Source: Photobacterium iliopiscarium
GTDB taxonomy: Bacteria; Pseudomonadota; Gammaproteobacteria; Enterobacterales; Vibrionaceae
Assembly (NCBI RefSeq): GCF_003026395.1
Contig: NZ_PYOO01000008.1
Span: 1-64,000, forward strand
Direction of reading: 5' to 3'
Length of the DNA stretch: 64,000 nucleotides
Part shown: positions 54,040 through 63,384 of the stretch, piece by piece
Position numbering within the stretch: position 1 is the stretch's first letter
How the letters are laid out: every line of letters begins with the position of its first letter
Made by a program: the position numbers and the translations under genes
Notes under the pieces: generated by a model
The model's database searches: none
Told to the model about the DNA's origin: nothing
Seen by the model: the letters and a program-made list of their open reading frames with translations, nothing else

Positions 54040-55098
54040 ATGTCGTCTTCTTTGTCGCGATTTTTTACTCGTGTTAATCATTTTCTCGTCTCTAAAAATA
54101 TCACTCTCTCTTTCCATTGCTATTTTATTCATGCAATGAGCTTTATGGCGCTAGGTTTATTTTCATCTCTATTGATTGGCTCTATTTTAAATACGATTGG
54201 GATTAAATTTTCGATTCCACTACTGAGTGATGTCCTGTGGCCAATCGCTAAGCAAATGACGGGGCCTGCTATTGGTGTGGCGATTGCTTATGCATTAAAA
54301 GCACCACCATTAGTGTTATTTTCATCAACAATTGCTGGTGCTGCGGGGGCGGCAATGGGTGGGCCGGTGGGCGCTTATGTCGCTAGTATTTGTGCTGCTG
54401 AATGCGGAAAATTAGTTGCAGGTGAAACGAAGGTCGATATTTTAGTGACGCCAGCGGTAACGGTATTAGTTGGAGTGATGGTCGGTAGTTGGATTGGTCC
54501 ATTAGTGGGGGCGGTGATGACTCAGTTTGGACAATTGATTATGTCGACTACCCAATTACAACCATTATTGATGGGGGCATTAGTGGCGGTGTTAATGGGG
54601 ATGGCGTTAACATTACCGATTAGTAGTGCCGCGATTGCGATTATGCTGAGTTTAAATGGTTTAGCGGCAGGTGCTGCTACTGTTGGTTGTGCCGCGCAAA
54701 TGGTGGGGTTTGCAGTTATGAGTTATCGCGTTAACGGTTGGGCTGGTATTTTTGCTCAAGGGCTTGGGACTTCAATGTTACAAATGCCAAACATTGTTAA
54801 GAATTATAAAATTTGGATCCCACCGATTGCGGCTTCTGCGATACTTGGCCCGATAGCTACGGTTGTGTTTCACATGGAAAATACGCCACTGGGGGCGGGA
54901 ATGGGAACATCAGGATTGGTTGGACAAATTCAAACTGTGATTGCGATGGAACAACCGGGAGTGAGTAGTGGTTATATTTATGGGCTTATCGTTCTGATGC
55001 ATTTTATTCTACCTGCGATAATGACGCTGGCTATTGCTTATATCATGCGCCGCCAAGGTTGGATTAAAGACAGTGATTTGGTGTTAAAATTAGGTTGA
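54040..55098 (+). CDS. PTS IIC-like sugar transporter (PF13303)
   Basis: A protein of 352 residues from the ATG at 54040; a GTG at 54025 would add 5. About ten hydrophobic segments, rich in Gly and Ala, match the PTS_EIIC_2 group: GAAMGGPVGAYVASICAAECGKLVAGETKVDILVTP and MGTSGLVGQIQT. No IIA or IIB domain is attached or neighbouring, so whether it phosphorylates its substrate is doubtful. It converges with a hypothetical gene by 10 bp. Confidence 0.8.
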   Translation: MSSSLSRFFTRVNHFLVSKNITLSFHCYFIHAMSFMALGLFSSLLIGSILNTIGIKFSIPLLSDVLWPIAKQMTGPAIGVAIAYALKAPPLVLFSSTIAGAAGAAMGGPVGAYVASICAAECGKLVAGETKVDILVTPAVTVLVGVMVGSWIGPLVGAVMTQFGQLIMSTTQLQPLLMGALVAVLMGMALTLPISSAAIAIMLSLNGLAAGAATVGCAAQMVGFAVMSYRVNGWAGIFAQGLGTSMLQMPNIVKNYKIWIPPIAASAILGPIATVVFHMENTPLGAGMGTSGLVGQIQTVIAMEQPGVSSGYIYGLIVLMHFILPAIMTLAIAYIMRRQGWIKDSDLVLKLG

Positions 55099-55108
55099 TT
55101 ATCGAAGG

Positions 55109-55621
55109 CTAACGCTTGGCTAATGTTGTTGTTTTTTGTTGCTCAGCACACCGAAAAAAAGCATCTGCTTGGCGTTGACTAGCGATAAAAGTAAGAGGGT
55201 TAAGTCCTTCAATGTGTAATTTTGTACGATAGCTGTGGTCTTTGAAGGCTTGAGTAAATTGTTGTGGGCTGACATTGTTAACGTTGTTTGCAATGGTAGT
55301 GGTATAAATAACGGTTTTATCATCTATGCGCTTAAATAAATTGTGATCAACAATATAGTTAAGTTCTTTTTGCTGTTCAATATTATCAATAGCTTGTTGT
55401 GTTAATTGACCTCGAGAAGGGGCTTGAAGATCGCTAAGATGATAGATTTTAACATCGTAGTGATTATTTCTATTGGTTGATAGGGTTAACACAATATTAT
55501 CTTGTAAGCGTTGTTCTTTTACCGTGAGAGTGCAGTGCGCCTCGGTCTGACTATAGGTTGAGTTTTCAAGCAAAGGTAATGAAAATGCTGACACGGTGAG
55601 AAAAAAGAGAGGTGTGATCAT
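55109..55621 (-). CDS. hypothetical secreted protein
   Basis: A 170-residue protein with a signal peptide (about 1-17, VSAFSLP). The mature protein has two Cys (HCTL and FFRCAEQ) likely to form a disulfide and a polar alpha/beta composition. No family is recognised. It probably lies in the periplasm. A frame in the same region (55120-55323) is a shadow. Confidence 0.6.
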   Translation of the reverse strand: MITPLFFLTVSAFSLPLLENSTYSQTEAHCTLTVKEQRLQDNIVLTLSTNRNNHYDVKIYHLSDLQAPSRGQLTQQAIDNIEQQKELNYIVDHNLFKRIDDKTVIYTTTIANNVNNVSPQQFTQAFKDHSYRTKLHIEGLNPLTFIASQRQADAFFRCAEQQKTTTLAKR

Positions 55622-55908
55622 AATAATACCCTTGATTATATTGTGTATTGGAAGCTACAAATTAATCCTAGTTTGGTTGGATTGTATTTATTGGCTAATC
55701 TCACAATATATTATGGTTGAAACACTTTATTAAAATTGAGAATTGAACGGTAATTCATTTGAATTTATTAATTATTAAGCTTTTTTTCCAAAGACATAAC
55801 ATTATTTGATGCAGAGTTAACAATTTATCATAAGCAAAGTGTTAATCTCATCAATAGTTAAATGCATTAGTTGTTCTTAATCTGAAAAATAAAATGGAGA
55901 AAGTGATT

Positions 55909-56628
55909 ATGTCTACTACAACGACAAGTAAAACCCCTTTGTTATTCTCTCTTTTAGCGCTTATTGCTGGTGGTGCAATGGGCTATGGTGTCGGTATAAA
56001 AGTAGAAAAAAGCACAAATGCGCCAAATCTTCTTAGTTGCCAACAACAGCGACAATCTCAAACTGAACGACTTGACCAGAGTGCAAAACAATATCAATTA
56101 TTGGTGGCAAGTAATGAGAAACAAAGTCAACAGCTAGAGCAGACAACAAAAGATTTAACGGCAATGACAGAATTAGTGGATAAACAAAAAAAGGAATTTT
56201 CATCCCAATTAGCATTGTTAGCGCAGAAGAAACAACGGTTAGCGGTGAATCAAAAAAAATTAGTGGTTAATCAACAAAAGCTAGAAGTAACGAAAAAGAA
56301 ATTAGACACTGAAGTGGTTAAGTTACAAACCACTACCACTAAACAACAAGTGGTTATTGATAAATCGCATCAGTATTTTAAGCGTCAAGCAGAAATGCAA
56401 GCGAATGTAAAAGCAACCCAAGCTAATGTTGCAGAGTTAAAGTTAGCGGCAAAAGGTTTTAAAAAAGCGTGCGATGAATTTAAATCGGGTAATAGCTGGA
56501 ATTGGGTATCACAAAAAGATTGCGATAATTATGATCAGCAGTTGGGATTATTAAAAGATAAACAAGCCGTTTTAGTTTCTCAACAGCAGGCTTTGTCTGT
56601 TATTAATGCTGAAATAGGTAAGAAATAA
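55909..56628 (+). CDS. coiled-coil membrane-anchored protein
   Basis: A 239-residue protein from the ATG at 55909, chosen because GGAGA lies 9-10 nt upstream. One N-terminal transmembrane helix with a GGAMGYGVG patch (about 8-28) is followed by about 150 residues of Gln/Lys-rich coiled coil (LKEQ- and KKLAVNQ-type heptads), then a short region with two Cys (about 185-210) that may form a disulfide. No family is recognised. It is most likely anchored in the inner membrane and facing the periplasm. Confidence 0.65.
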   Translation: MSTTTTSKTPLLFSLLALIAGGAMGYGVGIKVEKSTNAPNLLSCQQQRQSQTERLDQSAKQYQLLVASNEKQSQQLEQTTKDLTAMTELVDKQKKEFSSQLALLAQKKQRLAVNQKKLVVNQQKLEVTKKKLDTEVVKLQTTTTKQQVVIDKSHQYFKRQAEMQANVKATQANVAELKLAAKGFKKACDEFKSGNSWNWVSQKDCDNYDQQLGLLKDKQAVLVSQQQALSVINAEIGKK

Positions 56629-56656
56629 ATCGTATTCTATTTGAAGTATAGACAAT

Positions 56657-56684
56657 AAAAGTAGCTGCCATGACAGCTACTTTT
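56657..56684 (+). terminator. terminator after the coiled-coil gene
   Basis: AAAAGTAGCTG and CAGCTACTTTT form an 11-bp stem with a 6-nt loop. It also faces the end of the convergent FAD oxidoreductase. Confidence 0.85.
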
Positions 56685-56699
56685 ATTGTTGTTTAATGG

Positions 56700-58190
56700 T
56701 TATTTTATATTGTGACCAATAGGGCGGGCGAGTGAGGTTGGAAAACCACGTTCTGCGGCTAACTTTTCAGCATGCGCCACAATATCGTGCAAACTTAATT
56801 GTTGAGATATTGGAAATTCATTTTCACGGGTTTGCTGTGTAGGTTGTGGGATTAACGCTAATGCCGCAAGCTGATCAATAATGGCATCAGCAACAGACAA
56901 TGCAGATGACGCTTTCACAATTTCAGAGCGGGCATAACGCTGATGAGAATAAGAAACATCGGCCGCGCGTAATGTCGGATCATTACCTGGAATTTGTTGC
57001 GCACCAAATAATGGTTTTCCTCCCACCGTTGCTTGTTCAAACTTATCCACAAACTGCGCCATATGATTAATTGCGCGTTGAGTGCGTTGTTCAATCTCTT
57101 GCTGTGACCAATGCTGTTGTAGTTTCTCTTTAAACGACGCATTCAACTGTGGTTGTGCACTGGTTGCATTAGATGACACTAACCCATTTTTAAATAACGT
57201 AATATCTTGTGTCATACCATGTAATTGGAAAAATCCATCAGGGTATGGGGTTAATTGCGCCATACCATTGGGTGTGCCTCGTTCGCCATGGAAAATTACT
57301 TCTGGCCATTGCGCATCACATTGTGACCAGTGAGTAATATAAGCCGCTTTAAATTCAACCATCCGCTGACGTGGAATATGTGCCAAGTCATCAATAGTGC
57401 CTGTGCGGTAACCGCCTGCATTTACTAAATAATCGACATTGATTTGATGTTGTTGATTCGCTGAATCTTGATAACTGACTTGCCAACCCAGACCTTGTTC
57501 GTTTTCAATTAACGACGTTACTTTAGTATTGGTATGTACATGGCATTGTGTGAGCTTGTTCAATGCAAGGGTCAAGGTTGCGGTAATTCTAAATACACTT
57601 AAACCATATTCTTGCACCATGACTAATGGATATTTGAACTGATCTAGATTGATTGATTTAGCAACAGGGATCATCCATTGATCGGGTGTTAGCGGATGCT
57701 CAGGATTATCGTGTAATGCAAGGCGCTCTAAATCATGGCGTTGATACAATTTAAAGTAGTCTTTTGGATCACCAAGAACACCATTTTTAGGATCTTGTTC
57801 GACAAGTGTTTGGTAAGTTTGTTGTAATAACGTTAAGCGAGGTAATAAGTCACTTGAATCACCTGCATCATTACAAGGGATCGCAATAACGGTGGGTCTA
57901 ATATTGGTTGTGTGGCGATAAACGCGCAACGTATCAATAGATTGCTTGAGTAACGTTATACATTGTTGATCTGATATTTCACGATAAAGATTACCACCTG
58001 CGTGTAAGTGGCAAATTGGAGGACCATTAACTAAGCTTTTTCCTTCCTCAAAAAGTTGAACATGAATACCTTGTTCAGCTAATCGAAGTGCAATAGTTGA
58101 TCCTGCTATACCACCACCAATAATACCTACGGTTGTCGGTAAACCTGAGTGGGGTAGCGATGTTGTTTTACTGTCAATTAAATTCATCAT
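56700..58190 (-). CDS. FAD-dependent oxidoreductase (DAO family)
   Basis: A 496-residue protein. The N-terminal GIIGGGIAGS dinucleotide-binding motif (about 22-31) with an acidic end (LFEEG) marks FAD binding, and the DAO fold continues to a C-terminal DVSYSHQRYA-type region. It is likely to oxidise an amine or hydroxy acid. The substrate is unknown. No obvious operon partner is seen. The start ATG at 58190 is immediately followed by another ATG. Confidence 0.82.
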   Translation of the reverse strand: MMNLIDSKTTSLPHSGLPTTVGIIGGGIAGSTIALRLAEQGIHVQLFEEGKSLVNGPPICHLHAGGNLYREISDQQCITLLKQSIDTLRVYRHTTNIRPTVIAIPCNDAGDSSDLLPRLTLLQQTYQTLVEQDPKNGVLGDPKDYFKLYQRHDLERLALHDNPEHPLTPDQWMIPVAKSINLDQFKYPLVMVQEYGLSVFRITATLTLALNKLTQCHVHTNTKVTSLIENEQGLGWQVSYQDSANQQHQINVDYLVNAGGYRTGTIDDLAHIPRQRMVEFKAAYITHWSQCDAQWPEVIFHGERGTPNGMAQLTPYPDGFFQLHGMTQDITLFKNGLVSSNATSAQPQLNASFKEKLQQHWSQQEIEQRTQRAINHMAQFVDKFEQATVGGKPLFGAQQIPGNDPTLRAADVSYSHQRYARSEIVKASSALSVADAIIDQLAALALIPQPTQQTRENEFPISQQLSLHDIVAHAEKLAAERGFPTSLARPIGHNIK

Positions 58191-58747
58191 ACCTGAACAC
58201 GAAAATCAGCTAAAAACACCAAAAAGATTTATGTAATAAAAGACATGCACAATAAATCTTTTGAATGAATAAGATGGGTCATTTTACGTTGTAATAAGAT
58301 AAAGAGAAATAGCAACGAATTAAAATCCGATTAAAAGACTATTTATAGCATTGCTATAGGAAATGTTTTTGTTGATTCTATGTTCAATTCTTTATAGGTA
58401 TGCGATAGTTTTTAAATTTATTGTGTCTATTTTGTTATTTTATTTTTGTATGATTAGTGTTTTTTACAGTTGTAGTCATAATGTTTATTATGTCTTTTGA
58501 AAATTTATTTTGTGTTTTTTGAATAAATACAGAAAAACAATTTTTTACTAAATCGTTTATTATCATGTATTTATGATTTATATTCGATATGAGTATTTAT
58601 TTATTCTGGATTTTTATTTTTTCTTTTGCTAAATTTAATTTTGTTTTTTGAACTTAAACATAAAAATATGGTCGTGAATTATATTTTTATGTTGAGACAT
58701 CGAAAAACAGCAGTAGTAGTGGTAATAAATATAATAAAGGATAAATA
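58191..58747. promoter_or_regulatory. 557-bp intergenic leader of the first ompA-like gene
   Basis: Extremely AT-rich, with long T runs. It likely holds a strong promoter and a long leader. AAAGGA precedes the start at 58748. I see no gene or clear palindrome. Confidence 0.4.
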
Positions 58748-59788
58748 ATGTCTAAAATTAATCTAGTAGTTTTACCTCTTGCACTTCTTGTTTCAGGTGC
58801 AGTAAACGCAGCAACAGAAAACCCATTCTATGCGGGTGCTCGTGTTGGTGGTGTTCATTATTCTGATTTTGATGCAAAAGCAGGTAACCTAAATACAAAC
58901 CCAAATCAATCTATCTCAATTGATAAAGATGATTTTGCTGGCGGTATCTTCATGGGTTACAACGTAACATCATGGTTTGCTATTGAAACGGGTTACACTT
59001 GGTTAGGTGAAGTTACTCTTAAGAATGACGATCATCATGACGAAGGTAAAATTGAGCAACAAGCAATTGATCTTGTAGGTAAATTTACTTACCAAGCTAC
59101 AAATTCTTTAGATGTATATACTAAAGTTGGTGGCGCATGGCAGTTCTCTCGTTACAAAGACAGCAACATTTCAGATCGTGACGATAGCTTAATTGCTACT
59201 GCGGGTCTTGGTGCTGAATATCACTTCACAAATGACCTTTCTGCTCGTGCTGAATACCAGTACTACCACGATATGGAAGTGAAACCAGGCGATACTAAAC
59301 TTGATTGGGATGCACATTACTACGGTGTGAGCCTTGTTTACGGTTGGGGTGCAGCAGCAGCTGTTGTTCCTGTAGTCGCTGAAGTTATTGAAGCATCAAC
59401 AGTTCAACTTGAGCCAATCTCTGCAGCAATGCTATTTGCATTTGATAGCAACGAGCTATCTGAGCAAGACACGCAACGTCTTGAGCCAGTTGCACAGCGT
59501 CTTGTGAACTTCCCTGAGTCACAACTTGTTGTTATTGGTCACACTGATAACTCTGGTGCAGAAGCATACAACCAGAAGTTATCTGAAGAGCGTGCACTTA
59601 CAGTTGCAACGTACTTAACTGAGCATTTCAACATTGACCCAAGCCGTGTATCTGCTGAAGGCCGTGGTGAACTAGATCCAGTAGCATCTAACGATACTTC
59701 TGAAGGTCGTGCTCAAAACCGTCGTGTTGATGTAACGACTCCTGGTTTTGAAATTGAACAAGCAGCTGAAGAAGCTATTGCTCAATAA
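58748..59788 (+). CDS. OmpA-family outer-membrane protein (paralogue 1)
   Basis: A 346-residue protein. Signal peptide (about 1-21, GAVNAAT); eight-stranded beta-barrel of OmpA type (about 22-195) with alternating strands ending YGVSLVYGWG; hinge with repeated acidic and Val residues; C-terminal peptidoglycan-binding OmpA domain (about 220-335) with GHTDNSGAEAYNQKLSEER and EGRAQNRRVDV. It links the outer membrane to the cell wall. AAAGGA lies about 7 nt upstream. A second copy with the same layout lies at 60899. A terminator follows. Confidence 0.93.
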   Translation: MSKINLVVLPLALLVSGAVNAATENPFYAGARVGGVHYSDFDAKAGNLNTNPNQSISIDKDDFAGGIFMGYNVTSWFAIETGYTWLGEVTLKNDDHHDEGKIEQQAIDLVGKFTYQATNSLDVYTKVGGAWQFSRYKDSNISDRDDSLIATAGLGAEYHFTNDLSARAEYQYYHDMEVKPGDTKLDWDAHYYGVSLVYGWGAAAAVVPVVAEVIEASTVQLEPISAAMLFAFDSNELSEQDTQRLEPVAQRLVNFPESQLVVIGHTDNSGAEAYNQKLSEERALTVATYLTEHFNIDPSRVSAEGRGELDPVASNDTSEGRAQNRRVDVTTPGFEIEQAAEEAIAQ

Positions 59789-59834
59789 TATTGTTTATTC
59801 AATATTAATCGATAAATAACTGTCGATAGTATTA

Positions 59835-59863
59835 CAAAAAAGCGCCTTATGGGCGCTTTTTTT
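59835..59863 (+). terminator. terminator of the first ompA-like gene
   Basis: AAAAAGCGCC and GGGCGCTTTTTTT form a stem with a 4-nt loop and a long T-run, 46 bp after the stop. Confidence 0.92.
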
Positions 59864-60056
59864 ATGCCTTAATCTATTGAAATTTAAATATTTAATAGTA
59901 GCTGTTGTCAGTGCTATTGTGCTTAAAATTTTTATTTGTTCGTGATATCTGCTTAACAATAATAAAGTATCCTTTTTCTGACTTATGTTGAGAGTGGTAT
60001 CATAGTTATTAAATAAAATAGTAACTGGTATACATAATAAATAAGCGGAGAATATT

Positions 60057-60485
60057 ATGGCGATTTGGCAACGACCGTTTACGTTAGCACTTTTTAATCA
60101 AACTTCTAAAAACACATTAGTTGAGCATTTAGGGATTGAATACGTTGCTGTCGATGATTCGTCATTATCAGCGACGATGCCTGTTGACTCTCGCACCCAC
60201 CAACCGTTAGGCATGTTACATGGTGGTGCTTCTGTCGTATTGGCGGAAACATTGGGATCATTGGCCGCAAATTTTGCTGTTAGCAGTGAATATTATTGTG
60301 TGGGCTTAGATATTAATGCGAACCATATTCGTGCGGTTCGCAGTGGTTTTGTAACAGGAAAAGCCACACCGTTACATATTGGCGCAACAACGCAAGTATG
60401 GCAGATTGAAATTAGCGATGAACGTCAGCGTTTAGTGTGTACGAGCCGTTTAACGATGGCCGTTTTAAAACATAAAAAGCAGTAA
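60057..60485 (+). CDS. menI: 1,4-dihydroxy-2-naphthoyl-CoA hydrolase
   Basis: A 142-residue hotdog-fold thioesterase close to E. coli MenI (YdiI). The catalytic Glu64 sits in LHGGASVVLAETLGSLA, the same place as Glu63 in E. coli. Other matches are TMPVDSRTHQPLGMLHGG, LDINANHIRAVRSG and HIGATTQVWQIEISDE. It releases the naphthoate in menaquinone synthesis. GGAGA precedes the ATG. A small gene (60491) follows by 5 bp, so the two are likely co-transcribed. An alternative is the EntH-type proofreading thioesterase, which is a close homologue. Confidence 0.88.
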   Translation: MAIWQRPFTLALFNQTSKNTLVEHLGIEYVAVDDSSLSATMPVDSRTHQPLGMLHGGASVVLAETLGSLAANFAVSSEYYCVGLDINANHIRAVRSGFVTGKATPLHIGATTQVWQIEISDERQRLVCTSRLTMAVLKHKKQ

Positions 60486-60490
60486 ATAAA

Positions 60491-60727
60491 ATGATACTCA
60501 CTTTTTCCCAAGGTAAAATTATTGCAACGCAACATGAGGTTGTTATACGTATTGATGGCAGTTGTCGAATGATGATGCAAGCGCAAGTCGATGAACTGAC
60601 ATTAATTGGTGGCGCTAATGTGATCACGGCTGTTGGCAGTGGTTTGAATTGGTCTGTGAAATTAGACTCCGACGAACAACTTCAACAAATAGCGACTGAA
60701 ATAGGTATTGCTATAACCCAATATTAA
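60491..60727 (+). CDS. small hypothetical protein, possibly DUF3389
   Basis: A 78-residue protein that begins 5 bp after menI and is probably in its operon. It has a beta-rich pattern (MILTFSQGKIIATQHEVVIRI, then LIGGANVITAVGSGLNW). The size and start resemble a small Vibrio family annotated DUF3389; I recall this only loosely. The function is unknown. Confidence 0.6.
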   Translation: MILTFSQGKIIATQHEVVIRIDGSCRMMMQAQVDELTLIGGANVITAVGSGLNWSVKLDSDEQLQQIATEIGIAITQY

Positions 60728-60898
60728 GTTGTTGGCTTATTTTTATATTAAATGAGCGAATGGTGATATTTAATGTAACTGGATGATTTTATTTTTATTT
60801 ACGTATGACAATGAAATACTATTTTGGCATTATTAGCTAAGTTTGCAGATAATTGCATTCATAACTTATTTAATATTAATCACTATAAAGTAAATCGC

Positions 60899-61894
60899 AT
60901 GTTTAATAAATATTTTGCACTGTTACCTCTTGCTGTTCTTATTTCTGGTGTTGCTCAAGCGGCACCTGCTAATCCTTATTATGTTGGTGTTCGTTTAGGT
61001 GATGCTAACTATTCTCATTTTGAACAGAATAACCATGCTTCTAATCTTGGTTTAAAACAAAACGATCTTGGTGCCGGTATTTTTGCAGGTTATAACATTA
61101 CACCATGGTTCGCCGTTGAGACAGGCTATACATGGTTAGGTGATGCACAAGTTAATCATCAAAATATTAAGCAACACGCGTTTGATTTAACAGGTAAAGC
61201 AACATGGCATGTTAATGATAGCTGGGGCTTATTCGCGAAAGCGGGTGGTAGTTATATGTTAACGGCTTACCATGGCAATGGCGTAAGTGATACTGATGAT
61301 CACCTTGTGGGCACTGTTGGTGCAGGTGTTGAATATCAATTAACCGATCATCTATCAACACGTTTAGAGTATCAGTATTACCATGACTTATCATCAAAGC
61401 CTCGTGGTACTGATTTAGCGTATAACTTTGATACTAACTTCTATGGTCTAAGCCTTGTTTACAACTGGGGTGCAGCACCGGTAGTTGATACGATCGCGCC
61501 TGCAATAGCGCAAACAGTGACTATTGAGCCTTCAACATTATCATTAGATTATGGTGTTAATCAGTATAAATTAACCGCAGCGAATGAAAGAGCACTACAG
61601 CCAATGGCTAAACGCTTAACGCGTTACCCTAGCGCCACTATTGTTGTGACAGGTTATACTTCAAATACAGGTACTGCGGCTTATAACCAAGCCTTGTCTG
61701 AAAAGCGTGCTCATGCTGTGGCATCTGAGTTAGCCAAATACGTGACAAATCCTGCCCAAGTGACAGCACAAGGTATGGGTGAACAACATCCAATCACAAC
61801 CAATGCAACGGCTGAAGGTCGTGCGCAAAACCGTCGTGTAGAAATTACATCGCCAGCGCTGAAAATTGCAACAGAAGCCGCTTCTGAGCGTTAA
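60899..61894 (+). CDS. OmpA-family outer-membrane protein (paralogue 2)
   Basis: A 331-residue protein from the ATG at 60899, chosen because it begins a clear signal peptide (MFNKYFALLPLAVLISGVAQA); an upstream TTG at 60824 adds 25 residues with no ribosome-binding site. It has the same layout as the 58748 gene: beta-barrel, acidic hinge and C-terminal OmpA domain (GYTSNTGTAAYNQALSEKR and EGRAQNRRVEI). The two proteins are clearly paralogous, with menI and a small gene between them. In the OmpA domain an Asn replaces an Asp in the TDNSG-type loop (TSNTG). Confidence 0.9.
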   Translation: MFNKYFALLPLAVLISGVAQAAPANPYYVGVRLGDANYSHFEQNNHASNLGLKQNDLGAGIFAGYNITPWFAVETGYTWLGDAQVNHQNIKQHAFDLTGKATWHVNDSWGLFAKAGGSYMLTAYHGNGVSDTDDHLVGTVGAGVEYQLTDHLSTRLEYQYYHDLSSKPRGTDLAYNFDTNFYGLSLVYNWGAAPVVDTIAPAIAQTVTIEPSTLSLDYGVNQYKLTAANERALQPMAKRLTRYPSATIVVTGYTSNTGTAAYNQALSEKRAHAVASELAKYVTNPAQVTAQGMGEQHPITTNATAEGRAQNRRVEITSPALKIATEAASER

Positions 61895-61907
61895 TCTATG
61901 CTATTAA

Positions 61908-61937
61908 AACAGGCTGTTATTGAAGAGCCTGTTATTT
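61908..61937 (+). terminator. terminator of the second ompA-like gene
   Basis: AACAGGCT and AGCCTGTT form an 8-bp stem, followed by ATTTAAT, 14 bp after the stop. Confidence 0.7.
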
Positions 61938-61969
61938 AATAAAAATTGTGGTAATAAAAACAGCGCAAT

Positions 61970-62012
61970 AAAAAGGCCAGTGATGTTGAAATAAACATCG
62001 CTGGCCTTTTTT
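61970..62012 (-). terminator. terminator of the rodA-like gene
   Basis: AAAAAGGCCAGTGATGTT and AACATCGCTGGCCTTTTTT form an 18-bp stem with one G:T-type mismatch, 27 bp beyond the rodA stop. Confidence 0.9.
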
Positions 62013-62038
62013 ACTTTATAATTTGAGCGTTAATGAAT

Positions 62039-63130
62039 TTATTTCTCTGGTGCGCAAATAGACTTTTTACGCAGACAAAGTGACATGATCATGCCAAATA
62101 TTGCCCCTTGCGTAATAATGGCTGAACCACCATAACTAAAGAAAGGCAGCGGGCTTCCCATTACAGGTAATACGCCACTCACCATGCCGATATTAATGAA
62201 GCTATAAAGAAAGAAGCTTAACGCGAAAGCGGCACTGACTAAGCGTGAAAATGGTGATTCTGATTGATTTGCTAACCAAATCACTCTAAACGTCATAAAG
62301 GCGTAGATCCCCAATAAAAAGACGCTACCCCAATATCCCCATTCTTCAGCAAAGGTTGAAAAAATAAAGTCAGTATGGCTTTCTGGAATGAACCCTAAAT
62401 TACCTTGAGTTGCATCTGTCCAGCCTTTACCGCGTATGCCGCCAGAACCAATGGCAATTTTTGATTGGATGATCTGATAACCAGAACCAAGAGGGTCAGA
62501 TTCAGGATCAAGAAACTGTAATACACGCTTTTTTTGGTAAGTCTCCATCACGAAATACCACGCTAGCGGTATGATGACACCAATAATCCCCAATACTGTC
62601 GAAATTAGCTTCCAGCTCATGCCTGCATAGTAAAGTACAAATAAGGCATACAAAATAGTAAAAATAGCGCCATCAAGATCGGGTTGAATAAAAATAAGTC
62701 CCGCAGGAATAGCGGTGATCATCAGGCAAATAAGTACTTTTTTGAGCGTTGGACGTCCCGCTTCTGCAATTAATACCCATGCAATCATTAATGGAACAGC
62801 AATCTTAACTAACTCTGAGGGTTGAAAACGAATAGGGCCAAGGGCTAACCAACGTCGAGAACCATTAGTACTGTCACCAAGAACAAAGACACCAAGTAAG
62901 AAAATTACAGTAACAATAAATAAATAAGGTGCATAGCGTTGATAGGTTGCCGGAGGAATGGCTGACATTAAAATCAATACACCAATTGCAAGCATACCTC
63001 GAACCAGATGACGTTCAATAATAGGTACACTAAAGCTACTTGCACTCCATACTGTTAATGAACTAAAAGTGATCAAAAGGAGAATTGATATACAAAGTGG
63101 TACATCAAGATAAGGGCGGTATTTATTCAT
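62039..63130 (-). CDS. RodA/SEDS-family peptidoglycan polymerase, orphan copy
   Basis: A 363-residue membrane protein with about ten helices. It matches RodA (E. coli 370): NGSRRWLALGPIRFQPSELVKIAVPLMIAW, FIQPDLDGAI, QSKIAIGSGGIRGKGW, GNLGFIPESHTDFIFSTFAEEWGYWG and PLPFFSYGGSA. The conserved Asp-containing loop of SEDS polymerases is kept. It would polymerise glycan strands for lateral wall growth. Its usual partner, PBP2 (mrdA), is not next to it, so this is probably a second, non-essential paralogue. It is divergent from the ROK kinase. Confidence 0.88.
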   Translation of the reverse strand: MNKYRPYLDVPLCISILLLITFSSLTVWSASSFSVPIIERHLVRGMLAIGVLILMSAIPPATYQRYAPYLFIVTVIFLLGVFVLGDSTNGSRRWLALGPIRFQPSELVKIAVPLMIAWVLIAEAGRPTLKKVLICLMITAIPAGLIFIQPDLDGAIFTILYALFVLYYAGMSWKLISTVLGIIGVIIPLAWYFVMETYQKKRVLQFLDPESDPLGSGYQIIQSKIAIGSGGIRGKGWTDATQGNLGFIPESHTDFIFSTFAEEWGYWGSVFLLGIYAFMTFRVIWLANQSESPFSRLVSAAFALSFFLYSFINIGMVSGVLPVMGSPLPFFSYGGSAIITQGAIFGMIMSLCLRKKSICAPEK

Positions 63131-63384
63131 TAAGTACTACTGTAAACCACGCGTAATTGCGCATCGATGATAATTACCGCTACTTTAAAATATTATCGCT
63201 TCGCTACAAGATATATTTTGCAATAAAATGTGTTTCTGTTGCATTAACCGAATAAATACACAAATTATTGTCTTAAATAGGGCTAATAAGCATGGTGATT
63301 GAGTGTTTTTTCGACAGCGTCGCAGTATTTAATACTATGGCTTAATATAATAACTGAAAATAATAAAATCGCAGTGGAGTAGGA

